64,000 nucleotides of DNA, taken from contig OZ025276.1 in the NCBI GenBank assembly GCA_964019165.1, positions 14,834,813 to 14,898,812 of the forward strand, given 5' to 3'. This document shows, piece by piece, positions 11,629 through 23,700 of this stretch. The stretch is from Mastigias papua (lineage: Eukaryota > Cnidaria > Scyphozoa > Rhizostomeae > Mastigiidae). Numbering within the stretch: position 1 is the first letter of the stretch; every line of letters begins with the position of its first letter. The notes below the pieces were generated by a model. The model saw only the letters and a list, made by a program, of their open reading frames with translations, had not been told where the DNA came from and did not search any database. Both the position numbers and the translations under genes were made by a program.

Positions 11629-14600
11629 TTAGAAACATTCCTCAAGCTCAAGTTTTCCTTCGACAAGTTGCCACAATGCGTTCTCCTGGCTACTCTGAGT
11701 TTGCTCAGTTTTAGTGTTTGTTTGTGGCTCAAACGAGTTCAATAAATCACTTTGGAGTTCATCCATAGATTTCTCAGCCTCCTTCCATAACATTTTCTCC
11801 TCAGATATCGCTTCGATGTTCTGGTTTTCCTCCTAAAGAAATCGGACCAAACATTATGAGTTACGAAGCAAACACATCGCCATAAAAACAGACACATACC
11901 TACACTTGCAAACAATCGAAACACTATCAATTGCAAATGACATAAGACATTCTCCTACGCAGAATCTCTCTGGATATTCATCTCAGTTTTCGCACGTGTC
12001 ACAAGCTTATCAGAGTCGAGACAATATTAATTCAAAAAGGTACCCTACTGTCCAATTATAATTTCCTAGATCGCGTGAATATTTCATTCAGTAAACAGTA
12101 TACACTTTACTTAGTATCATTGGTGTATTCCCTTCATCAATCGACCAAGGCTTCAAGCACGCGATCTCCCGCAAAAGCAGAATGGCAATCTATCAATTAA
12201 GCCATAAGAACAGCAAGAAGCATGCAGTAAAAATGTGCATCCTAATTCTAAACGGTAAGAAAATTACACCATTTCAAGTGTTTCAAAATGTTTCAAAGTG
12301 TTTCAATGACGACTGATCTCCTCATAACCTTCAAGATGCACGACTTAGTGGTATTAAACAGGAGTAAAGCTCCCTCTAAACCCCAAAGAGCCTTAATGCG
12401 TGTCGCTTTTCGGGAAAATTCCCTCAAATACCTAAAAAGCATCATTTTCAAGATATCCAATAACGCAAATCGATCATAATGGCTGCTAGATGCACGGCTC
12501 AGAATACTGATCGTAGTCAGCGTACAATTTGATTCCCGCAAAACAAAAATAATCCTACCAGCTTATTTTCCTTCACATCTCCGGCTCCATTTTTGATCGA
12601 ATGGTCAGCATTTTCGTCATTTCTTCGTTTTTCGTCTTCCATCGTTTGCTTGTCAGCCTCAGTTAACGATGACTCTAAAGAGCCCTCGGCCGACTGTTCG
12701 CTCGTTTTTGATACATCAGCATGTTTAACATCAGCCCGATGTGAAGAATCCTCGGTTTTGCTTTCGCCACTTGATCTCTCCGGCGATAACAGCGGTTTTA
12801 CAAGTGTTCGTGCTTCACCATTCTCTGAGCCGTTTGGCGAATCATCTGACTTTCTTTGGCTTTTATCTAGTAGTCTCTGTACACGATCCCTTGCAGATGC
12901 TGCTGTATCTATAGCTGGGGGAGAGTGCTACAAGGGAATCCAATATGTAACATGTTAGAAAAGCAATACAGTTCGTTGAAGATGGATCAGATTAACGAGA
13001 TCTATCCAATCTATCCTTCGAAATTGTGACCAAATACTTCTATCTTTTCTAGTGCAGGGTCATTTTGTGTTCTGGGGTGGGACACCAAACTGACTAAACA
13101 AATCAACTTCATATACTACAACAGGAGTTTTACTACTAGTACAAAATGCCACAATTACAATACCTCTGCGCCTCCTTCCTCCGAGTTTGCTGTCATAAAT
13201 GGTACTGGTGACGCCGGTCTGTCCGCCACTGGCGAGCTACGTACCCGAGATCCAAGTATTTCCTGAACTCTCTGCAAGGAAGAACACCATGTTTACTATA
13301 GGAATCCTTACAATGTGCTATTACAATAGGCCAGTGCTGGAAAAGGATGGATTGGAGACTTCAGCTGTAATGGCAAGTTTTATATACAACCAAGTGACCT
13401 TGATCAAACCTGATATAGGGTCCGGGGCAAATGGGAAAAAACGGGGCCCCTGATGAGGTCAATGTGACAGTTCAAAGTCCCAAAAGAACAATTAATAGCA
13501 TTTAGGGCATCTTTAGGGTTTATGGCCGAGGCAATCTACTCCATCTGCCTCCCTCTCTGTGGACCAGGGCTTTAAACTAATTATCAATTATGATTCACTG
13601 TTTACTTTTCTACGATTGACTTCAACTGGATACAATGTCATGAATTTAACCAAAATAAAAGTAAAATAAACTCGGAATTAAGAACGGACGATGAACCAAG
13701 ATGCAGGGTCATCAAAAGAGGGGCAAGAAGGGGGTGCATTGTCCAGAGCCACCGAAATGTCCAGAACGTTTCTTTAGTGATTGCGATAACTTGTAAATGA
13801 CATAATGACGTCATGATGCGGCTCCATTCTTTTCATGTGCTTCAGGCCATACAATGACCATGCTCAAATAATTTGTGTAAAGTACTAACCTTCTTCCTTT
13901 CCAATCGTTCTGCTTCTTCCTGTTGTCTTTTATGTTCTCTTTCTTTGGCTCTTTTCTCAACTTCTTCCTGTGCTCTTCGGTCAATATCCTCTTGTCTTTG
14001 TCGTTTCTCTGCCTCAAGCTTTTCTTTCTCTTCCATTTCTTTTCTAAGTTTTTCTTCTTTCTCTTTCCTTTCCCTCTCTTCAGCTTCCTTTCTCAATTCT
14101 TCCAAATGGGCTTTCTGTCTTTCTTGCTCCCTCAACAGCTCCTCCGCCCTTCTCTTTTGTTCTTCTTCTTTTCTAATCCTCTCCTCTTCCAATCTGTTCT
14201 CCTCTTCAAGCTTCTTTCTTTCTTGTTCTTCTTTTACCTGTCTCCTTTTCTCAGCCATTATTCGTTTTGCTTCAGCCTCATCCATTATACCTGCTTTCTT
14301 TCCAGTATCTGACTTGGCTGCAGGAGACCTTTCCTTCGGTGGTCGCCTCTCTGGTCCTTCTGTTGATGCAGGCCGCGTGCTTTCTTTTGCTTTACCAGCG
14401 CTGAGCCGGTGTGTCTTTGTCACTTCAGCCTTCGGTTTAGCTGCGTCTGGTTTTCCTGGGGATGTTTTTGGCAATGCCTTTTCATTTCTATCTGGTGTCT
14501 TTACTCCAGGTTGCATTGGCCCTTTAGATTTTTCCTGAGTACTGTGTTGCACAACTGTGCTTGATGAGCTGGACTTTTTCATTTCTTTCTGCCTATTTGG

Positions 14601-17600
14601 AGGAACAAGTGGCTTGCCCGGAAGTGGAGGCATCGAGGGCCTAGACTTTCCCACTCCAGTTTTTGGCTTGGGTTCGTCAGATTTTGGTGCTTGACGATGT
14701 GCAGCAGCAGCAGATGACGGTCGATATGGCAGATTGGATATAGACTGCCTGATCTTAGGCTCAGCTCGCGCACCAATTGATGACTTGGGTCTTCCACCTG
14801 TTTTATCCGTGCCTACAGCCCTAGTTTCATCTTTTGTGGCAGGCTTCCCTTTATCAGATGATATCGAATTAGGCCGTTTTCTCTCCATAGCGCTCATGGG
14901 CCTAGGCGGCAAAGTTCTTCTCCTGTCCGAACTAGTCGCTACCTTAACTGACTTGTCCTCAGCTTCCTTCGCCTTTGCTGGCCTACCTTCACCAATATCT
15001 ATATCTTGTGCAACGGCGTGAGTTTTCTTCAAATGCGCAAGGCTAGAAAATGAGACTGCACGTCTCGCAGGAGCAGAGGCTGGTCGCTTCGTAGGAGCAG
15101 ATGTTGCTGAAATCTTCTTCAACAACGCCTCGTGCTTTTCACGCTCTGCTTGCTCGAGTTTCTTTTTGCGTTCCAATACAGCCTTTCTTTTTTCATCCTC
15201 TTTCTTCTTATAATCTGTTATCTTTTTTTTTCTTATCTCATCTATTTTCGCCTTCCTCTGCTCATCAGTAATGTCGTCCTTCTTTTTTTCCGCTCTCTCC
15301 ATTGGAGGCGTTCCTTTCGCCTTCGCAGCACCATGCTTATCATTTGGTGATTTGGTCTGTATAGCTGAAGGATCTTGTGCACTTTCTTCTTTCTCATCAG
15401 ATTTAGTCCCATTCACACTGGAATCATTTTGTTCACTAGTCTCCTTCTCATTATCAACTGTAGCATTCTCTGCCGCGTGACTTTCTGTGTTTGTGCTTTC
15501 TACATTATCCTCTACTTCCTTAGATTGTTCCAGTGCAATGTTCTCTTGTTTGTCACAACAATCCTTCCCTGATTCATTTCCACTTTCAGCCTGGTCACCT
15601 GCAATGAAAAGAAATACTTCCCATCTTTAGAAAACCACGAACTTGATTCCAATTCTGTCCATTGTTCGGGAGTATTATGTTACGTAGAAATGAAAGTCTT
15701 GTGATATTTTGCACATCGCTGAAGAAAGTCGTTTTCTTTTAGGTAACTCTTCCCCTTGCCTATGTCCAACTTTATGGACGTATATCTATTGTCAGCCTAC
15801 GCCGAGTTCTCCTTACATATTCAAAAAAAACCTAACTCAGACATTTACAACTCTTTTAAGTACATCCTTCCAGTAAATTTCCTGAGAGCACACTTTGGAG
15901 TTTTCAATGACATTAGAACTTTTTGAAATTACGCCCTCAAAAAGGCCATCTATGATGCTTATTTTTTCAATGTTATTGGTGAAAAACATCAACTATGCTG
16001 GGTATTAGGATGAGCAAGGTTCAAGTATAACAGAACTCTTGCTATGAGCGGATAGAGCGCTAATTTCATGTGGTCACTAAAGATACAGCTACGCAAAAGG
16101 AACTTTGCCTAACAAAAGTTAACACAGATATATCGTATAACTAAAAGGTGCAGCAACAAGCAAGCACCCAATTACACTAAACCAATAAACCATGGTGGTC
16201 TGGTGTAAGATTTCCCACCATACAATGATAAACTTAAATAAACCTTTAGATAAATTAAAGCTATCAGTTCATACCACAAAGTTGTCTCCACTGAGAAATT
16301 GATTATGTATTGGCTACTACACAGTGAAATATGCAGAACAAATAAAGTTAAATCAAACACTGTAGGTCTTGTCCTTAACAAACCAAAGGTGTTCTAAAAC
16401 CAAGCTCCTTGAATAATTCAGGGGCTCTGTTTTGCACCCCTTCCAAGAATGCATACCTACTACTCCAAAAATTTGGGTGCTCGCTCTATCACACTCCATG
16501 CACAGTTTAGGTGTTCTAAGGTGCTCGCAATCAAGTGCCTTTCCAAGCAAGACCTGACACCAAGGTAAATTGCCAAATCAACTAATGCTGGTGCATTTTT
16601 CAACATTTTAACTGCTGTTCTTAATGTCAAACTAAATGGCTTGGGCTCTTAATTTAAAGAGCATCTGATTGGATTATCCATTGAGTGCCTCTCTCTTAGA
16701 ATTTACAAATAAACGAGAAATGGTGGGAGGAAGGGGGGGGGGAGAGGACTACTAGTACTAAAGTATTGCCAAATATGGATACTTCCTTACTCATTGCAGG
16801 GTTTGGTTTCCCTTAAACAAATTAGTTATATTGATAATGAAAAGCCAGTGAATATTTCACTGTAATGTACTTTATAACTACGACAACAACACCTTTAAAA
16901 TAGCTTTCAAGCTGCAGTTTTTAGTTGAAAATACCTTGGACCATAAAGCTAAGCAGCATCCATAACTATATCTGCCACTAGAAATATGCAGTTGACATTG
17001 TAAGACTAGATAATTATGTTTTGCTTTGACAGGAAGGGATTGAAAAGTCTTATGTCAAATAAAAACAAAAAAGACAAATGACTCATTACAATCCAATATA
17101 AAGCAAGATTAAACCTTTTGAATGTCTTTGTTTTAACACATAAACTCATTCAGTGAAAATGAAAGAGATATTAATTCTTAAAAACCAATGAGGAAAAGAT
17201 CACATGTTCTGGATTCAATAGTATTATGATACCAGCAAGAGAACTTTTAGCAAGTAGATATATTTATATATTTATGTGCATAAATTATATAGTTACACAA
17301 CTTCCAAAACAAATAAATGGGATCTGAAAATTGAGGTGATTCAAACTGAAGACAAAAATACAATACATATATACTTCTTAAAAAGAAAAAATATGAATGA
17401 GGGTATCCTTCTCATGATTAAGTAGAGTATAAAACATGACAAAATAAATGGAAATGCCATTCGTTTGGAAGTGGGGATTTGACATGACAGCATCTGGTCA
17501 AATAAAAGCACTATCAACTCTGCAAGTGACAAAAAAGTTGATGAACAAACATAATGTATAAAGACTAAAACACATTATAAAATCTTATTTTGTAAACAAA

Positions 17601-19299
17601 ACAAAAAATAACATTGCTACAGATATATTCTATATCTCTAAAGACTAAGAAATGTCTCTGTTTTTGCTGCAATCCGTATTTTGAAGTTCATCCTAAAGCT
17701 GTATTTTCCTACAACTAAATATATTATATCACAACTTTCAAAAGCATGATCTGCCAACTTCTCAAAATAAACCATGTCTGTATTTACAATTCTAGTTTGC
17801 AATAAACCCTATGAGTTTTTATACAACTTATAATGTATACATTGAAATAATTAATAAATGGACAGCTTTTTGCAAATTAGCAATGCTGGATGGGCTACTA
17901 CTCTATGGTAAACACACTTACTATTACCACAGTCATTATAACCTTGCATTGTGCTAGGTAAAAACATTCTAGCCAAGCCTAATCAAATTCAGAAATTTTA
18001 AAATACATAAATTTTGATGCATCATTTATGATAACCATTCATTAATTCATTTACATGCTGACCAGTAGAGAAGTATACTAGCCTGGCTCTTCTTCTCGAC
18101 TCTGAGGTTGAGAAGAACAGTATTTTGTAAGCAGTCTGTTGCAGTCTTTATAACTAAAAGTACTACATAAAACATACGAACACGGGAATTCACTTTAAAC
18201 CTAAAACCTCTAGAAACTGAATCAAACTGCTACCTTATTACCCTCTGCGCAAAACAGAACCTAGTACCACATCAATAACCTCAGTATATCTAGCATACTA
18301 TATAAAAAATAAAACAAAGGTTTCATTTAGAAGTCTAACCTACCACAGGAGATAGTTGCAACTCTCTCTCTCCAATGCTTACAAAATCTTTGCCAGCATG
18401 CCTATATTAGTCACATTTATAGACACCAATTGGTAATGGATGTCTACAACGGTCATTACAGCTTTAAACACAGCCTAATGCTTCCAACAAAATCGCTATG
18501 ATACTAACTCTGTGATAAACTGCACCTGCTCATTAATCACTCAGGCAAGTGAGAAAAATAATTTAAACAATAGATTTAATTAACCAGCCCTTATTACATC
18601 AAGTAAAAATCTAGGTTCTAAAGCACTGTTAAAGACAAGCCTTAGGCAAATGCCACGGCTGAAAGATTTCGTTAGAAAATTGACCGAAAACTCACTTAAT
18701 AGCACGTTGCAGAGAAGAGAGGAAAGTCAACTGCCAGTTATAGGCCTATAAATTGATCTGGCAAGACTATTATAAGAAACGGAAGTTACCTTATACCATT
18801 GCTAAGAAGAAAAGAGATTCGGTCAGTTTTGATCCGTCTTCTGGCTTGTATGTCTAGTTGAAAGCTCCTACTTGGTAGTAAACAATTCCAGTGGTCCGAT
18901 ACAAACTATCAGATTTTTGGCGGGCCGAACTAAATCACAAGAAACACTAAACAATAATTCTAAACAACACGATGAGAAGCTGCTATTTTGTATGCAGAAT
19001 AGCAGATAATTGGTCCGAATCTAGCAGTATATGCAAAGTTATTTCAATTGATCATTTCTCAACAGGAAAATTACTCACCTATGGCCTTAGTGCAGCCCGT
19101 CTCTCACAGAAGCACCAACCTAACGATTATCTAGTAAATATTCCCAAAGGGTGCTAGATAGATTTCATAGCATAAGACTTAAAGTTGCACAACTAGCTGA
19201 AATAAATAGCTTTCACAATAAATAATACCACATGCCAATGTAATTACCTTCATTCTGTCTAAGCTCTTGCGCCACGATCTCCATGCAAGTGTCCGCCAT
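11629..19299 (-). CDS. MAP7: MAP7 (ensconsin) family microtubule-associated protein, complete
   Basis: MAP7 proteins bind the microtubule lattice and recruit and activate kinesin-1. Five minus-strand exons give an unbroken frame of 813 codons: 19248-19299, 13890-15598 (one 1.7-kb exon), 13164-13271, 12559-12927 and 11629-11832, stop TAA at 11629-11631. The ATG at 19297-19299 lies in AAGATGGCGGAC, a good Kozak context. Residues about 120-180 form a Lys/Glu/Arg-rich coiled coil where the family has its N-terminal microtubule-binding helix. Then comes a Pro/Ser/Lys-rich linker. Residues about 455-597 form the MAP7 domain (AEAKRIMAEKRRQVKEEQ through ERKK), and the exon join ERKK-RVQEILGSRVR matches the vertebrate RRKRLEEIMKRTR end. 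The C-terminal 215 residues are low-complexity and acidic. Vertebrates have several paralogues (MAP7, MAP7D1-3). I cannot say which this corresponds to, and a single invertebrate gene is likely. Its first intron is 3.6 kb. Confidence 0.9.
15599..19247 (-). other. MAP7 intron 1
   Basis: This 3.6-kb intron separates the 17-codon first exon from the giant second exon. Phase agrees on both sides (G at the donor side, GT at the acceptor side, giving Gly18). I saw no exon-like or RNA gene-like sequence inside. It contains a G-run at about 16733-16742 and otherwise AT-rich DNA. Confidence 0.6.
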
Positions 19300-19310
19300 C
19301 TTAAGTTCGA
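19285..19310 (-). promoter_or_regulatory. YY1-like motif over the MAP7 start codon
   Basis: On the minus strand the start codon is embedded in AAGATGGCGG, which matches the YY1 consensus AAGATGGCGGC and is also a strong translation start context. YY1 sites overlapping the first ATG are common in housekeeping-type animal promoters. The match is seen; function is inferred. Confidence 0.35.
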
Positions 19311-20727
19311 CTCGACCTTGCCCAGATAGGAAATACACAGGTACAAAGTAGCTACATTGCTAATGATAGCTATATATGACGTTTGCTAATCTTCACCTGC
19401 AGTCTAAGAACTACAAGGTAAGGTGGGTGTGTGTCGCAATATTTTATTTTAAGAAGTTGCTCTACTAAAGAGATTTTCAAGATCAATTTCAAGATCATTC
19501 AAAATTGAGCCACCAAGGCTTGATACTTGTGAAATCTCCATTTTCGTAATCAGCCTCCTAGTTTATGGACGTTGTTTCCCTGATTAGGCACATTTATAAG
19601 AAAGAAACCATTTTCAAGCGTTTTCAGTTCTTTAATTCACACGTTACTCATCGCTGTGCAAGTTAATTCTCGTTTAACGACAAACAACAACACTTGTTGA
19701 CGAAACGTTTTTCAACTACATCCCTCTACTTTCTGGCAGACACTGGAAGGTCTCCTTCAACGAATCTAACTTTTCAGTGCTAAAAAGTCAAGTTTTAGTA
19801 CATATCTGTTTCACCGAAAAACCAAAAGAGGCATATCCAAAATAGACCTATTTGGCCCTGAGTCTTGTTATTGACAATTTCTCAGCCTAAACGACTTGAG
19901 CTATACCCGCCCACAGATGACATGATGACCTCTTTATCATTACGAATTGAATACGAGATACTTGCCTAATAGTTGCAAACACAAATGCGACGAAATTTCG
20001 GAACAGCTTATACATAACTGCAAGTATTGGAAATCTCCTAAATTCATCAAGATAACTGAGTGCATTACGGGCAAAGATTCACAAAGATAGCTCTCTTTTC
20101 TAAGAGTCAATGAAAGCTGGATAGCTCCTACAGGGGAATTCTAGGGCATGTTATCGAAAATTGCCACAGGCTGTTTATCACAATAAAGTCAAAGTTCACA
20201 TTATAAACTGAACTTCAGTCATATCGAATATCCTAGACAATCCCATTAAGTCCGACTGATATGTAACAGAGAATGCAAATCAAACTCTAAAACACTTCAC
20301 AATCTGCAAGTAAGTTACAAATGACAAAAACATCATAATTTTATTGACTATGATCCTCGTCTATTGGGATCGAAGCAAAATCACATGCTACAATTAATTT
20401 GAAAACTACTCTGATCAAATGGACAATTGCAAATGGTGATGAATAGTAAGTCAACTTATTTCACTTTTTGTCTCTCTCTTTCATCTGTGCTAGCTTTCCT
20501 TGCAGCCACTCATATGTCAGAACAAAATGGCAAATAAGGAACAAATACAAACAAACATCATCGCTTAACCCTACAAAACAAAACACCAGAATGTCATAAA
20601 GGCTGAAGCGGCAGGAATTGATTACGAACAAATTGTGTAACAAAGCATTTAAGCTTTTTATTTCTAAATTTTTCCAGTTAGAAAGAAGAACTGTGAAATC
20701 GACAAAAATGACATAAAAAACTAAACT
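19300..20727. other. Intergenic: MAP7 upstream region and MRPS9 3' flank
   Basis: This 1.4-kb gap lies between the MAP7 start and the MRPS9 stop, both genes on the minus strand. It holds the presumed MAP7 promoter and, at the high-coordinate end, the MRPS9 3' untranslated region. No further coding sequence is supported. Confidence 0.6.
20657..20662 (-). other. Polyadenylation signal of MRPS9
   Basis: TTTATT on the plus strand reads AATAAA on the minus strand, about 66 bases past the MRPS9 stop codon, a usual spacing for a compact 3' untranslated region. Confidence 0.55.
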
Positions 20728-23700
20728 TTACCATGCAAACTTTCTGCGGGCTTTCTTTCTTCCCGGCTTCTTTCTCTCTACTTTTCGAAAATCTCTTTTC
20801 AGCAACCCAGCTAAGATCAATAAAAGCAAAATATCATAGCTGCCTAGTTTGCAATATCACCTTGACTTGCACTCACTTATTTTATCTACTTATTAACTCT
20901 ACTATGCATTCATTCATTTATTCATTCATTCGTTCATTCATTTATTCGTTCATTCCTTCATTTATTTCTTGCTAAACATACCTGCCAATACAGCTTAACT
21001 TCCAAATACATATCAAATAGCTAAATCTGGTTAAAACTTTAAGAAATCACCAAATGATACATTTATCACCAGTTTATATACTTACCGTTATGATGTAAGT
21101 GTTTGTAGTTAAAGACAAAATAACAAACGTTTGTGAATATGAATGTAAAACGTGAAAATGGACTTATCAAATGAGCGCACACTGATGGGTACTGAGTGTC
21201 AAGTTGGTTTCAATGTACGACAGGGAACCTTCTGAGGAGTTTTCACTGGTAGGGGGATTGTAGCACAGGGGTGTCACAAACGGAGGATTTCGGGATTTCA
21301 TTAAAGAGTTTTACCACGGACTTCGCTACCTTGCTTTCGTGGAGTGCCAGAATATCAGACAGACATTGTGTGATAAAAATGAGACAAACGAAGTAAAAAA
21401 ACAATTTGGCACGCGAGCACCATATGCAGACGATTCAAACTGATTTCCAAAACAATTGTAAACAAAAGGGCATTTGCTAGTGGGGAAGTGTGTGCAAACT
21501 TGTAGGGAGGCCTGATAGTCAGGTGGGGAAACTCCTATTAGTTTGTATACTTAAATATCCCTTGATTTACGATGAAGGACAATGAGAAAGACAAAAATGT
21601 TTTCATAACCTATAAAGTACGTCTGATTGTATCTGGAGTTCTAAATCAAGCCAGATTTGACAAACAGATCTATCAAGTATTGATACGATTGCCCTGTCTG
21701 TCATCTAGGGGAAGTTTCAATACAATTTAACTCATCCAATCAATCACTTATTCATTCATTCATTCATTCATTTGTTCGTTCATTTATTCGTTCATTTATT
21801 CGTTCATCTAGTTAGTCAGTATTCATTTACTCAGTTATCCATTGATTTATTCATTCATCATGCATACACTTATTCATTCATTTATTTGCTCCTTCAACAA
21901 CTCGTTCATTCATACACTCATTAATTCATTCATTTACTCATTCATTTATTCACTTATATATTCACTTAATTACGGGTTGATTAAATTAATCATAGAATTG
22001 TGCACTCATTCATTCTATTCTTTCCTACTCTATTTTTATTTTTCCCTTTGCACCACTGTGTACTACTTGCAAGTTTACCTTGTTTCAGTTCAAAATGTCG
22101 TCAAATAAACTTCAGACAAATTTATAACTAAAACAGCAAATTCTATCAGCCATAGCAAAGATCAAGCGAATAGGAGACATTTCGCATTTACCGTCTTCCA
22201 AAGGCTGATGAAAACTTTCTGAAAAACTAAGAAGTGCTCTGCTAATGCCAAGACGAATTGCACCAGCTTTACCTACGAAATTAAACCAGATAGTATGTTA
22301 CCCAAAGGTGACGAAAAGAAATATGAGCAAAAACATTGATGAAAATGATTCAAAATAATTGCTGTATTATCAAGATGATAAAAATTATCATGTATGTCAC
22401 AAAAAGCTAAAAATGATGCAATAGCAACGAATGCGCTTTATTTTTCAATAAAAAATTCATTTTATGATAAAATAATAGAAGTTTTCCAAGACTGTTAAAG
22501 TCTTACCAGTTTCACCACCACCAATTACTCCTATATCGGCGTCGAATCGCCCAAGCTGATCAGTAACCATGAAAGGGTAAAGAACTTGTTGTCTTAAGGA
22601 AATGAAGTTAAACAAAGTTAGGAAACAATAAGTTCAAAAGTAATAAGAAGACAGTTGGTTAAAAATAAAATGTTCAGTAAAGCTCACATCTTAGACGATG
22701 AATTTACAGCCGATGAATCAAGTCAGAGAGATACAAGCCCGTAGTTAGTGTAATTCTGCTGGGGGGGTGGGTGGGTGGGGGATAGTTAGTCAGAGAATAG
22801 CCAGAATCAATCAGCTGGGAGGCCTGATGGCCATCACTGTGAAGCTCAAAAAGCGTTGAATTGCATGGTACGAGGATGAATTATAACAAATGATGTAAAC
22901 AGCCGCGAGAAGGCTAGAGTGCCGTTACACGTATTACTTTCTGGGGTTACTTTTTGAAACTCCTGGGAAAATGCCCCCAGACACCCCCTTGGCTACAGGC
23001 CTAGAGATATGGCCAGAATTAACGAAGCAGAAAAGCTATTACCTATGTACAAATTTATTAAAGAACTTCGTCATCGGCATATTGTTAACCAAGATATTCC
23101 CAGAGCCTTCTTTCAGCCTAACATCAGCTACTGCTGTCTTCCTATAACCTGAAAACAAGACCAAACATTCCCGTTTGCAACAGATGTGATTAAATTCTAC
23201 TCAACGTATTCAGAACAGGCCATACAAAACTTCGCCTTCTTAGCACAGGATATCATATAACATCAAATCTAGAAGACGCTACATCTACCCTGTGTCTACC
23301 AATAAATTATCCGTAATGCAGAAATGAATGTGTCATTTAGCTCTACAGTTATCTGTCAAAATTGACATCACTTACAAAATGCCACTGATAATGAGCCTAG
23401 CATTTCATAACTAATACATGAAAATGTTGCTTCACTTACACCTAGCACTACTCTACGATTCTCTCCATTTCATTGATAACATATGTATTGTACAAAAAAA
23501 CATAAATTCTTTCAGTTCCCCACAAACAGAGTATTCAATCTGCAGGTCCCCTCTGAACAACAGCAACCATTTTAAAGAAAATAAAGCGTATGCATCAACC
23601 TACACGAACGTGACACCTTAACAAAGCGATACCTTAACAAAGCAGAAATATCTTAAGGAAAATGTATAGAGACATGAGTACCAAGCGTGAACTAGAAGTT

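Noticed and set aside
13873..15572. Long plus-strand open frames (up to 221 codons) opposite MAP7
   Set aside because: Ser/Phe/Leu-rich frames antisense to a Glu/Lys/Arg-rich coiled-coil exon are an expected compositional shadow.
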